Shown here piece by piece: positions 1 through 7,832 of a stretch of DNA of 40,286 nt. This stretch comes from Xenorhabdus griffiniae (GTDB taxonomy: Bacteria > Pseudomonadota > Gammaproteobacteria > Enterobacterales > Enterobacteriaceae). Every line of letters begins with the position of its first letter. Within the stretch, counting starts at the first letter, position 1. Where the stretch lies: contig NZ_JADEUF010000025.1 in the NCBI RefSeq assembly GCF_015163655.1, positions 1 through 40,286 of the forward strand. Reading direction: 5' to 3'. Below the pieces are notes generated by a model. It saw only the letters and a program-made list of their open reading frames with translations, had not been told where the DNA came from and searched no databases. A program made the position numbers and the translations under genes.

Positions 1-2
1 TA

Positions 3-374
3 CTTTTTATCATTGTTATAGTGTGGGTTATTATATCTTCCGTAATTACTTTTTTAATTTTGGATTCCTCTTTTATTTTGACTGATGGTTGGATTGAAAA
101 AATGAATAATAATTCATTGGAAAAATTATCTAATAAATCAGTATCTATTCTTGTGATTATACTTTCTCTAATAATTCCACTTTATTATATAAGTGAACCA
201 TTATGTAACATGACTTTTAGAATAGACGCTTATGCTACATCTAATTGCGGAGAAACAAAGCCAAATACAGCCTATTTAAGGAAAAGTAATAAAGAATGTT
301 ATGTGTTTTTTCCATGGTTTATCTTTGAAGAACCCAGTATTATACAAAGTATAAAAGGTAAATTCTTCCCGTAA
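3..374 (+). CDS. AT-rich membrane protein fragment, open at left edge
   Basis: The frame is open to the left window edge; a GTG at 21 is an internal candidate start, so the true N-terminus may lie outside. The visible protein has two hydrophobic stretches (roughly residues 1-20 and 42-58 counted from the GTG) and a Cys-containing C-terminal region, suggesting a small inner-membrane protein. I do not recognise the family. Its last residues (after the IQSIK stretch) are read from sequence that encodes, on the other strand, the thioesterase gene, so the C-terminus is probably also chimeric or truncated at a junction near 350-362. No function is proposed. Confidence 0.4.
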   Translation, partial: LFIIVIVWVIISSVITFLILDSSFILTDGWIEKMNNNSLEKLSNKSVSILVIILSLIIPLYYISEPLCNMTFRIDAYATSNCGETKPNTAYLRKSNKECYVFFPWFIFEEPSIIQSIKGKFFP

Positions 375-794
375 CCATTTAGGAAGTTGACCTAATTTTG
401 TTGTAAATTTTAGTAATTGTTGATGAGTGAATTCCCCAGCCCCTAAGGAGAATTTACGACGACAATGTATAGGTTCATTAGAAATCACGACTAAGATAAT
501 CTTTCTTTTAGGTGATAGCTTACGGCAATATGCGGCCATTACATAGGCAATATATGCCCCTAAGCTATATCCAAATAATACAATATCACCTTGAGGTGGG
601 ACTTGTGATGCAAAATCCTCAATAACATGATCAACACAATACATTAATGGTTCATGACGCCGACGCCCCCGCCCAGGCATTTCAAGTTGAATGACGTTGA
701 AATCATCAAAACAACGTTTGGCAAAATCCGAAAATATGGATGAATTACCGCCAGCATGATGAAACATCAATAATTGAGGGCGTTGATTATTCAT
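276..794 (-). pseudogene. Truncated type II thioesterase of the halogenase cluster
   Basis: Type II thioesterases (GrsT family) release or proofread acyl groups on carrier proteins. The N-terminal HHAGG motif and the nucleophile elbow GYSLG (Ser about residue 77 from the chosen start) are clear. Homology stops after the LPKWLREEF stretch near position 360. The remaining residues read into the unrelated membrane-protein sequence and end at a stop, giving about 172 residues instead of the usual 230-250. The region that normally carries the catalytic Asp and His is missing, so the enzyme is expected to be inactive. I prefer the ATG at 794 over the one at 812: it overlaps the exporter stop codon and has a GGGAG ribosome site six bases upstream. 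It is the last gene of the operon. Confidence 0.75.
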
Positions 795-1698
795 AACGTC
801 TCCCTTCGGCAATACGCCCTAATAAAGCTGAAAAGACTATAATCGCTCCTCCTATGCCTTTTAAAATACCAATAGATTCCCCCATCAGTATGATGGCAAA
901 CAGAGCCGCAAAAGCGGGTTCCAGAGATAAAATTAATCCTACTCGTGTCGGACTCGTTGTTTTGGCAGCATAAAGTTGCATGAGGAATGCAAAGGCAGTT
1001 GCCATCACACTTAAAAATAAAATGTATCCCCAGGCATTAAGAGAGATCGCAGGGATAAAGCGTAATGAAACAGGTTCAATGGTTAAAACAAAAATGAACC
1101 CTAATAGAGAAACGGTGACCAACTCAATCAGAGTGATATTAATCAATGAATAGGGTTTACTTGCTGTTTGTTTACCAAACATGAAAATTTGGAAACCACG
1201 AATCAAAGCAGCCAGCAGGATGAGCAAATCTCCCTTATTAACCCCGAAATTACCCGTATTGGCGAAACTTAATATTCCTCCACCAACCAAAGATAAGAGG
1301 CAAGTACAGTAAATCAATTTACTTTGCTTACGTTTTCCAAATACACGCTCAAAGAACGGCACTATCACTACCGATAATGCAATAAGAAACCCAGCATTAG
1401 CCGCCGTCGTATATTTCACGCCCAGCGTTTCTAATGTCAAAATAGCGTATAATAAACCACCAAATAGTATGCCGTTAACTAATTCTCCTTGAGTAATCTT
1501 GCGCAAGCGTATTTGAGCACCAATAAATATAAAAGGTACTGCTAACGCAAAGCGAAGCATGAGAAACAGCGGTACAGTGACACCAGCTTGAATGATGAGC
1601 TGCATCAGGGAATAACTCGCCCCCCAAGACAAGGCAATAACCAGTAATCCCAAATCTAAAAGATACAGCCCTGTGTTCGATAATTGCTTACGAGGCAT
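787..1698 (-). CDS. EamA/DMT-family transporter, probable amino-acid exporter
   Basis: A 303-residue, highly hydrophobic protein with about ten predicted transmembrane helices in two EamA repeats, the standard size for the drug/metabolite transporter family. Family members often export amino acids and their analogues. The start overlaps the upstream AlaX-like gene by 11 bases and has a GAGG ribosome site; the end overlaps the thioesterase start, so translation is probably coupled. Context suggests export of the chlorinated amino acid made by the neighbouring halogenase. An EamA transporter (FthC) sits beside a tRNA deacylase in the fluorothreonine locus of Streptomyces cattleya, which is the closest functional parallel I know. 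The substrate is inferred only from neighbours. Confidence 0.85.
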   Translation of the reverse strand: MPRKQLSNTGLYLLDLGLLVIALSWGASYSLMQLIIQAGVTVPLFLMLRFALAVPFIFIGAQIRLRKITQGELVNGILFGGLLYAILTLETLGVKYTTAANAGFLIALSVVIVPFFERVFGKRKQSKLIYCTCLLSLVGGGILSFANTGNFGVNKGDLLILLAALIRGFQIFMFGKQTASKPYSLINITLIELVTVSLLGFIFVLTIEPVSLRFIPAISLNAWGYILFLSVMATAFAFLMQLYAAKTTSPTRVGLILSLEPAFAALFAIILMGESIGILKGIGGAIIVFSALLGRIAEGRRYE

Positions 1699-2374
1699 GG
1701 TCTGACCTCAAAAAAATATGGCTGGCGTCATAGCTAATACGCAGAATCCCTTTTTTGACTTTGGTTGATTTAATAGAAAATTCATTGATTTTTTTAAGAT
1801 TATCAACATGCGTACCAGCGCAAGGGGCAGGTTCAGTGCCTTCAATTAAACACAAACGGATGTCGCCTTTATACCAAGTCTTTACCTGCTTCCCATCAGA
1901 TAATTTAATTCTAATAGCTGCTTCAATATCCTGTAGTGGTAATTGATGTAACGGTATGGTTTGGTCTCCTGTTGGAGAAAATTCTACTCGTGCTTCTCCA
2001 GGAAAATGATGACCTTTAGTAGAGATCCAACCATATTGGCGCAACTCCCAGTTCAGCAAATGACCCGTAGTATGTAATGCTGCGTGAGAAATACGGTCTG
2101 CCACCGAGACTTTGGATATCACTTTATCTCCCAGCGAATGGCGAATAGGTAATTCAGGATAGATAGCTACCTGGCTGTTAGTAGGCTGTTTTCTGATTTT
2201 AACAGATATATCATTCACCCACCCAATATCAGACGGCTGACCGCCACCTTGTGGATGAAAAATATTCTCTTTTAGAATAAACCAATTCCCCCAATCATCA
2301 GAACCACTCGCAATTATTTCACTCGTACAGAAAAAACAATACGTATCGTCCAGATAGCGCTGAATTTGTGTCAT
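1688..2374 (-). CDS. AlaX-like trans-editing aminoacyl-tRNA deacylase
   Basis: A 228-residue stand-alone relative of the alanyl-tRNA synthetase editing domain. The FHPQGGGQPSD stretch (residues 39-49) is the family's glycine-rich signature. Zinc ligands are visible as HTTGH (H101, H105) and CAGTH (C185, H189). Classical AlaX proteins hydrolyse Ser- or Gly-tRNA(Ala); related stand-alone proteins act on other mischarged tRNAs, including fluorothreonyl-tRNA (FthB). It lies 12 bases after the halogenase and overlaps the exporter, so it belongs to the biosynthetic operon rather than being a housekeeping gene. Inferred role: removing the chlorinated amino acid from tRNA so the producer is not poisoned. 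The family call is firm; the substrate is inferred. Confidence 0.88.
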   Translation of the reverse strand: MTQIQRYLDDTYCFFCTSEIIASGSDDWGNWFILKENIFHPQGGGQPSDIGWVNDISVKIRKQPTNSQVAIYPELPIRHSLGDKVISKVSVADRISHAALHTTGHLLNWELRQYGWISTKGHHFPGEARVEFSPTGDQTIPLHQLPLQDIEAAIRIKLSDGKQVKTWYKGDIRLCLIEGTEPAPCAGTHVDNLKKINEFSIKSTKVKKGILRISYDASHIFLRSDHAS

Positions 2375-2386
2375 AAAAAATGCCTT

Positions 2387-3328
2387 TTATAATTGTGTAA
2401 ATAACGGAGTAAACGGTTGTCCACGTAAGTTATGAGAAATGACTCGATTGTTATTATTACGATTTTTTCCTGATACGATCACACAACCAAATTTATCAAG
2501 AGGTATATTCCCGCCATATTCGTAAACATGGTCAGTATTGGGATAGATATCCACATAACTGGGAGCATAACGGGCTACAAACCCCATACGGAAATTATCT
2601 TTAGTCATATTTGGATGAGAGGCATGCATCAATGTGGACCAAAAGATCACACACTGACCTGCTTTCATTTCTAGAGAAACGGCTTGAGTTTCATCGGGCT
2701 TCCAGTCTGGATCAATTTGCAATTGCCGATAATCGTAACCAAAAAAACCACGATGAATACCATCCTTAGTTAAATTATTGACAATATCGCTTTGATATTC
2801 CATTGATTTAGTCTCATCATAATTCATCTTGACATGAGTACCAGGAATGATTTGTAAACAACCATTTTCAATTGTGGCGTCTGTAAATGCAGTCCAAACC
2901 GTTAATGTTCCTTTACCGAATTGCTCTTCTGTTTCTCCTGGCCATAAAATTTGAGGTTTACCACTGGCATTCGCGAAAGTGTCAGCTTGATGCCAATCTG
3001 TCCCCTCATCTCCTGGATATTTTGGGAAAAACTCAGTTCTCCAGCATAAAACGTCATCTCCTAAAATGCTTGAAACAGGAGCAATTATTTTAGGGTGGAT
3101 AATATGTCGACTAAGTAAGTCAAGATCTAAATGACGATCGTAGTTCGAAATATTAGTTGCTGCTCCATATGAATCAGTAGGATATGCTGCATAACTACGA
3201 TCAGGAAGTTGGCGGCGAACATCATTCCACACTTTATTCACTTCTTCTTTGGAATAAATGGTCAATGGACCAATAAATCCATTTTTATGAAAATTATTTA
3301 ATTGCTCTTTATTAAGTTTAAGATACAT
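2387..3328 (-). CDS. SyrB2-type non-haem Fe(II)/2-oxoglutarate halogenase
   Basis: A 313-residue enzyme of the PhyH-like fold. The iron-binding motif reads WHQADTF: His113 followed two residues later by Ala115 instead of the Asp/Glu of hydroxylases. That substitution leaves a coordination site for chloride and is the hallmark of SyrB2-type halogenases. The second iron His is H235 (STLMHAS) and the 2-oxoglutarate Arg is probably R253 (FVARYAP). Extended stretches such as [19 protein letters not shown] and [12 protein letters not shown] match SyrB2 as I recall it. SyrB2 chlorinates the methyl group of threonine held on a carrier protein. Here the carrier and adenylation genes lie directly upstream, and an AGGAAG ribosome site precedes the ATG. 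It looks intact. Automated pipelines may label it phytanoyl-CoA dioxygenase. Confidence 0.9.
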   Translation of the reverse strand: MYLKLNKEQLNNFHKNGFIGPLTIYSKEEVNKVWNDVRRQLPDRSYAAYPTDSYGAATNISNYDRHLDLDLLSRHIIHPKIIAPVSSILGDDVLCWRTEFFPKYPGDEGTDWHQADTFANASGKPQILWPGETEEQFGKGTLTVWTAFTDATIENGCLQIIPGTHVKMNYDETKSMEYQSDIVNNLTKDGIHRGFFGYDYRQLQIDPDWKPDETQAVSLEMKAGQCVIFWSTLMHASHPNMTKDNFRMGFVARYAPSYVDIYPNTDHVYEYGGNIPLDKFGCVIVSGKNRNNNNRVISHNLRGQPFTPLFTQL

Positions 3329-3352
3329 AACAAACTTCCTATTTTAAATTGA

Positions 3353-3613
3353 TTATTTATTTATATAAGTAGATTCAATAAATGTTTCATACAGCGTAGA
3401 GTTAAAAAGCTTCTCCATAGACAAAATTAAATTGAATTCATTCTTTATTTTCTCATTTAATAAGACTGCTATCATGGAATGACCACCAACATCAATAAAA
3501 TCATCATTATATTTAACTGTTTTTTCTAACATACTTCCCAATAAGGAAAGATATCTATCTAATGCTTTTAATTTTATATCGCTTTCATTAGTTAATATAT
3601 TTTTATCTATCAT
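3353..3613 (-). CDS. Free-standing peptidyl carrier protein (thiolation domain)
   Basis: An 86-residue single-domain carrier. The phosphopantetheine attachment motif is DVGGHSM with the modified Ser at residue 46, followed by the usual amphipathic helix pattern (EKLFNSTLYETF). It would hold the aminoacyl group as a thioester for chlorination. The ATG starts just after the adenylation-gene stop with a TTGGAGT ribosome site, and the halogenase follows 24 bases later. In syringomycin biosynthesis the equivalent domain is fused to the adenylation domain (SyrB1); here it is a separate gene. A phosphopantetheinyl transferase must be supplied from elsewhere. It appears intact. Confidence 0.88.
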   Translation of the reverse strand: MIDKNILTNESDIKLKALDRYLSLLGSMLEKTVKYNDDFIDVGGHSMIAVLLNEKIKNEFNLILSMEKLFNSTLYETFIESTYINK

Positions 3614-3617
3614 TTAT

Positions 3618-4298
3618 TTACTCCAAGTAATTTAAAATTAGTTTTTTGTCAATTTTTCCATTAATTGTTTTAGGCATGGTTTCTATTTTTCTATAACGCA
3701 ATGGTCTCATATATATTGGTAAATTTTCTTTTGCTAAATTAGTTAAAGCTCTAATGGATTCTTTTTCTGATGTGGAAGAAGTGAAAAAACAAATCAAATA
3801 ATCACGACTAACTTCAGAATATGAAGCTATTACTGAAATATCATTTATTTTTTCATATCTAGCTAGAACTGATTCAATCTCTCCAATTTCGATTCTATAA
3901 CCATTTATTTTCACTTGCTGATCACATCGACCACAATAAACTAATTCACCTTTCTTGTTATAAGAAACTAAATCACCAGAGCAGTAATATCGATGCCAAA
4001 TGCCATTGTTTTCTAACCAAATAAACTTATCCTTGTTCTTAGTTTCATCGTTTAAATATCCTTTAGTTACTTGATGACCTGATAATAAAAGCTCACCACT
4101 TTTTTCGTTAGTTACGTTATCATCACTTATTGGGCGAATAGCATAATCGAATCCAGGTAATAGATATCCTATAGTGGATTCAAAATTTTCTAAATCATTT
4201 TCATTAACAACATGCCAACTTGCGTGAATGGTAGTTTCAGTAATACCATACATATTAACTAATTGAGGTGAGTTAAAACCAAACCAGGGCTCCCGCAC
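3618..4298 (-). pseudogene. Adenylation domain, C-terminal fragment after MITE insertion
   Basis: The C-terminal 220 or so residues of an NRPS-type adenylation domain. Visible core motifs are A5 (NMYGITETT), A7 (YCSGDL), A8 (GRCDQQVKINGYRIE) and A10 (TINGKIDK, with the catalytic Lys). The first five codons (GTG start at 4298) come from the inserted element, and homology starts at the FGFNSP stretch. Removing the 196-bp insert plus one 10-bp target copy restores the reading frame with the upstream fragment and gives an ordinary domain of about 510 residues. Specificity residues from this half are M16, I24 and H25. No good ribosome site precedes the GTG, so separate translation is doubtful. Confidence 0.85.
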
Positions 4299-4480
4299 GA
4301 GTTGATTTTTTGTTAAATATATGTTTCAGAATGGATTCAATACACAATATTTAAGCGAATATGACGTAATGTTGGTTCACCTTATTGCTCTATAATTAAC
4401 CACACAAGGTGTTCTCATCAAGACTTTAGTGTTAATTAATTGTTTGTTTTAACATGCTGATAACTCATGCGGTTGCCCTG
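4285..4480. mobile_element. MITE-like element, 196 bp, interrupting the adenylation gene
   Basis: The insert has terminal inverted repeats: the left end begins CAGGGCTCCCGCACGAGTT and the right end, read inward, begins CAGGGCAACCGCATGAGTT (16 of 19 match), with a further shared TGTTAAA at the same offset (positions 27-33). A 10-bp direct repeat AAAACCAAAC flanks it (4275-4284 and 4481-4490), as expected for a target-site duplication. It has no room for a transposase, so it must have been moved in trans. The parent insertion sequence is not in this window and I cannot assign its family. Confidence 0.88.
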
Positions 4481-5356
4481 AAAACCAAACTGATTATACC
4501 AATTTCTCAATGCTTGAAAGTTTAATCTCTCTCCTCCAAAGATAATAAAACGCAATGATAATTCTTCCATTCCGAATTCAGTAAGGGCACGGGAATTAAT
4601 AGAAAATGCCGTCGGTGTTTGGTTTAGTAGAGTAACTTTTTCATCTTTAACTAATTTAGCCAACTTATATGGCGTTATTCGTGTCTCTTCATCTGGTATC
4701 ACTAACCTGCCACCATAGGCTAAAACAGACCAAATTTCCCATACTGAAAAATCAAATGCATAAGAATGATATAAAAGTGTAATATCAGTCTCATTGAAAC
4801 GATAAAAACATTCTGTTGCATTAAATAATGAGAGTAAATTTTCGTGAGTAATTGGAACTCCCTTTGGGGAGCCAGTAGTTCCAGATGTATATATTATATA
4901 TGCAGTTTCTTGTAATAATGATTCGTCATATACCATAGGCATTGGTGTAGTATTAATCATGAAATTAGTATTTTCTGTTTCACATCTATGATGTAAAATT
5001 GAACTGTCATCATTGATGATTAAAACTGGACAAGCATCATTAATAATTAAATTATTTCTTTCTTTAGGTGCTTTTTTATCAATTGGAATATATGCTGCTC
5101 CAACATATTGCACTGCTAATAAAGTAGCTATCAATTCTACAGAATGAGAAAGTTCTACAGCGACTTTATCACCTGGCTTAACTCCTTTCTTTTGTAATTC
5201 ATTAGATATGCTTATGATAAAATTTTGTAATCCGTGGTAACTCAGTTCCCTTTTATTCTCTTTAATTGCTATTCTTTCTGGATATTTTTTAGCAGCAATA
5301 AAAAATCGGCTTAACATTGTTTTTTTATTACATTCCATTGATAAAGACTCGGTCAC
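4436..5356 (-). pseudogene. Threonine-type adenylation domain, N-terminal fragment
   Basis: The first ~292 residues of a stand-alone NRPS adenylation domain; the last 14 residues and the stop come from the inserted element. The P-loop-like A3 motif (YTSGTTGSPKG, about residues 156-166) and A4 (FDFSVWEIW) are present. Specificity residues here are D202, F203, W206, N245, I272 and G274. Joined with M, I, H and K from the other fragment they give DFWNIGMIHK, one conservative change from the known threonine code DFWNIGMVHK. This resembles SyrB1, which loads threonine for SyrB2. The start is GTG at 5356 with a perfect AGGAGG six bases upstream. It is the first gene of the operon. Confidence 0.88.
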
Positions 5357-5639
5357 AGAAAACCTCCTATAGTAAAAACCGCTTTAACAAAGACTTGTAA
5401 TTCTCACTCATTCATTATTGTTCCATTTAACACCACAACATTAAAATATTGCTCTTAAACAATTAATAAACCAGTTCAAGAACGTTATAATTTTAACTTT
5501 TGCTGGAAACATAAGAAGCAAAAATTCCAGTAACATAATTATTCTGTTTTTGGGAGTTTATGTCTTTAATAATGCTTGTCTTCAATTAAAATATCGCGAA
5601 ACCTTTCAAAGTCAGTGGGTCTAATAAGAGCCTATCCAG
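5357..5639 (-). promoter_or_regulatory. Upstream region of the halogenase operon
   Basis: This AT-rich stretch must carry the operon promoter. The only signal I can place firmly is the AGGAGG ribosome site (minus strand, 5363-5368). Several AT-rich -10-like hexamers are present, but none is convincing over its neighbours. A short minus-strand frame near 5575-5640 (containing PTDFERF) resembles nothing I can name. Confidence 0.4.
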
Positions 5640-5895
5640 CCAACAATTTACGGATATGGTTGATCAGTTGCGTTTTTTCTTCCACACCACAAGTCGCCGC
5701 ATTTTCAAAAAAGTTTGCTCATCTCGCTGTTTAAGGCTTTTACTCTTACCGGGTGGATTGTGCCATGTTGACAGGCCTCAGAAATTGTCTGAGCATCGTT
5801 ATAGTCATTGTTTTGCTTACGTCGGTAGGCTTTATAACATATTGCGAAGGGAGAGTGAGCACCCAATGTCCGAATGCCTATCCCTGAGTGATAAC
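5640..5895 (-). pseudogene. IS110-family transposase remnant
   Basis: Minus-strand translation in two frames gives pieces typical of IS110 transposases: a stretch reading AYRRKQNNDYNDAQTISEA followed by CQHGTIHPVRVK, then after a frameshift EEKTQLINHIRKLLAG. Both correspond to the central part of the family (the N.DAADA-type region and the LINQIRGLLAE-type region). No complete catalytic core, start or end can be found, so this is a decayed fragment. It lies between the halogenase cluster and the fis terminator and may mark an old insertion boundary. Confidence 0.6.
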
Positions 5896-5966
5896 GCTTT
5901 TGTTTCTAAATCATTACATAGGGCTTGCGACACCACCCTATAACTGCTTCTGTCATCCCTTTCACT

Positions 5967-6066
5967 AAATAGTTTTTCATAATACTGAGAGTATCAAATG
6001 TTGGAGTTCCTTACCCCGCGCGGCGCGCGAGGTAAGGGATACTCCTATCATTTTGAAACGCTATTT
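5967..6066. repeat. Palindromic intergenic repeat, about 100 bp (copy A)
   Basis: The ends are imperfect inverted repeats (AAATAGTTTTTCATAAT against AAATAGCGTTTCAAAAT). The centre is a GC-rich palindrome (CCTTACC, then alternating CG, then GGTAAGG; 6009-6037). The left part, from AAATAG through GGAGTTCCTTACCC, recurs on the other strand at 26420-26496, so this is a dispersed element rather than a local hairpin. Confidence 0.75.
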
Positions 6067-6199
6067 AGCCTTTGACCAAGCTGAGGTTATCGGTCATCTC
6101 ATTGAACGCAAATTTCACTTCTTGCTTGTCCCTATGTTTTCCAATGAATTTTTTATGCTGAGGACTTTTATGTGGGGTATTTGGTGGGGTACTCAGAAA

Positions 6200-6234
6200 C
6201 AAAAAAAGCACTTCCTCAAAAGAGAAAGTGCTTC
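6200..6234 (-). terminator. Rho-independent terminator of dusB-fis
   Basis: On the minus strand AAGCACTTTCTC, a short TTTT loop, GAGGAAGTGCTT and a run of seven Ts form a strong intrinsic terminator, starting about 27 bases after the fis stop codon. Confidence 0.92.
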
Positions 6235-6260
6235 TTCAACAACAAGTTATCTGATTAAAA

Positions 6261-6557
6261 TCAGTTCATGCCGTATTTTTTCAGTTTCTTACGCAGAGTG
6301 CCACGGTTGATTCCCATCATCAGTGCTGCGCGAGTCTGGTTGCCACGGGTGTATTGCATCACCATGTCCAACAGTGGCTGTTCTACTTCAGCCAGTACCA
6401 GCTCATACAGGTCATTAACGTCTTGACCGTTCAGTTGAGCAAAATAGTTCTTCAGTGCTTGTTTAACCGAATCACGCAGAGGTTTTTGAGTTACCTGATC
6501 TTGTGAATTTACAGTAGCAACGGTTAGTACATCAGAATTTACGCGTTGTTCGAACAT
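6261..6557 (-). CDS. fis: DNA-binding nucleoid protein Fis
   Basis: A 98-residue protein, the same length as E. coli Fis and nearly identical to it by eye. The C-terminal helix-turn-helix ([25 protein letters not shown]) is intact. Fis bends DNA, activates rRNA and tRNA promoters and influences supercoiling, recombination and many virulence and metabolic genes. It follows dusB with only a seven-base gap, the arrangement known in enterics, so both come from the promoter upstream of dusB. A strong terminator follows. Confidence 0.98.
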   Translation of the reverse strand: MFEQRVNSDVLTVATVNSQDQVTQKPLRDSVKQALKNYFAQLNGQDVNDLYELVLAEVEQPLLDMVMQYTRGNQTRAALMMGINRGTLRKKLKKYGMN

Positions 6558-6564
6558 AGTTCTG

Positions 6565-7548
6565 TCAGCTCTTTTCTTTATTTACGCAAAAATTTTCGAA
6601 GTATGCCTTCAACACCTCCAGCTGTTCGCTGGCATCCTCTATGGCGTTGAATGTGCGCCGAAACTGGTCATCAGGGGCATGTTCCTTGAGATACCAAGAT
6701 ACATGCTTGCGTGCAATACGAACTCCTTTGCCTTGACCGTAAAAGTCATGCAGTTCTCGTACATGCTCGCTCATTAAACGCTGCACTTCGCCAAGGGGCA
6801 TCGGTGGCAGCAATTCTCCTGTTTCCAGATAATGCTGGATTTCCCGAAAGATCCAGGGTCTTCCCTGAGCAGCACGGCCTATCATCAGGGCATCAGCCCC
6901 AGTGTATTCAAGCACTGCTCTGGCTTTTAGCGGGTCAGTAATGTCGCCATTGGCAATAATTGGAATGGCAACAGTCTGCTTAACTGTCCGAATATTGTCG
7001 TACTCGGCCTCACCATTAAACAGGCAAGATCGCGTCCTGCCATGTATCGTAAGAGCCTGAATACCACAACGTTCGGCCAATTGGGCAATTTCTACACAGT
7101 TACGTTCTTCCGGTGACCAACCTGTGCGAATCTTCAAAGTAACAGGCACATCAACTGCATTGACTACCGCAGAAAGGATTTTTTCAACCAGTTCTGGATA
7201 ACGCAGTAATGCAGAGCCTGCCAGCTTACGATTCACCTTCTTAGCTGGGCACCCCATATTGATATCGATGATCTGAGCGCCATTAGCGACGTTAATTTTC
7301 GCTGCCGCCGCCATTTCATCGGGATCACTACCGGCTATTTGTACAGAACGCACTCCGGGTTCGTCGCTATGAACCATACGCAGCCGTGATTTATCCGTCT
7401 TCCAAACCTGGGGATTGGAAGAAAGCATTTCTGAGACTGTCATTCCTGCTCCCATCTGGTAGCAAAGAGATCGAAACGGGCGATCTGTTATGCCTGCCAT
7501 AGGAGCCGCAATAAGACAGTTTTTCAACTGGTATTGTCCGATACGCAT
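6565..7548 (-). CDS. dusB: tRNA-dihydrouridine synthase B
   Basis: An FMN-dependent enzyme that reduces specific uridines in tRNA to dihydrouridine. Visible signatures are the N-terminal [12 protein letters not shown], the catalytic-Cys region [22 protein letters not shown] and the FMN phosphate region [20 protein letters not shown] chose the ATG at 7548 because it aligns with the start of E. coli DusB (MRIGQYQL); a TTG seven codons upstream also keeps the frame open. The result is 327 residues. It is co-transcribed with fis. Confidence 0.97.
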   Translation of the reverse strand: MRIGQYQLKNCLIAAPMAGITDRPFRSLCYQMGAGMTVSEMLSSNPQVWKTDKSRLRMVHSDEPGVRSVQIAGSDPDEMAAAAKINVANGAQIIDINMGCPAKKVNRKLAGSALLRYPELVEKILSAVVNAVDVPVTLKIRTGWSPEERNCVEIAQLAERCGIQALTIHGRTRSCLFNGEAEYDNIRTVKQTVAIPIIANGDITDPLKARAVLEYTGADALMIGRAAQGRPWIFREIQHYLETGELLPPMPLGEVQRLMSEHVRELHDFYGQGKGVRIARKHVSWYLKEHAPDDQFRRTFNAIEDASEQLEVLKAYFENFCVNKEKS

Positions 7549-7578
7549 AGACGAAGAAAGAGTGGTCAACTGTGACTA

Positions 7579-7616
7579 AGGGCGCGTATATTACGCATTT
7601 TTCACAAGATATGAAA
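7579..7616 (-). promoter_or_regulatory. Candidate dusB-fis promoter with GC-rich discriminator
   Basis: On the minus strand TTTCAT (7611-7616), a 17-bp spacer and TAATAT (7588-7593) are followed by the GC-rich discriminator ACGCGCCC. This matches the architecture known for the E. coli fis promoter, which is under stringent and growth-rate control. Fis and IHF sites were not resolved by eye. Confidence 0.65.
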
Positions 7617-7761
7617 GGCCAAACTTTGAGCGAATCGACATTTATAACGGATTTTTTCCAGTTGATTTTTTTAAAATTGGTTGATTACTGTTAAATAACA
7701 AATAGTTACATTTTATTGCTGAAATTTGTTATTACTTATATTTCTAATCATAAATAGAGCG

Positions 7762-7807
7762 GATTACCACTAATTGACCTCCTGGGGGATCATTTTAGTG
7801 GATAATC
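7762..7807 (-). terminator. Candidate hairpin downstream of prmA
   Basis: Inverted repeat GATTACCACTAA / TTAGTGGATAATC with a 21-base loop, 25-70 bases beyond the prmA stop. It lacks a clear T-run on the minus strand, so its role as a terminator is tentative. Confidence 0.4.
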
Positions 7808-7832
7808 ACGCTTTTCAATAGGTATCAGTTGA

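Noticed and set aside
2387-3328. Calling the halogenase a phytanoyl-CoA hydroxylase
   Set aside because: The iron ligand Asp is replaced by Ala (HQA), and long stretches match SyrB2, which favours a halogenase.
3618-5356. Treating the two adenylation fragments as two natural genes
   Set aside because: The target duplication, inverted ends and exact frame restoration show one gene split by an insertion.
5656-5943. 95-residue plus-strand open frame
   Set aside because: The opposite strand carries recognisable IS110 transposase pieces in the same place, while the plus frame has no coding character.
6053-6310. 85-residue plus-strand open frame running into fis
   Set aside because: It crosses the fis terminator and the 3' end of fis and has no recognisable domain.
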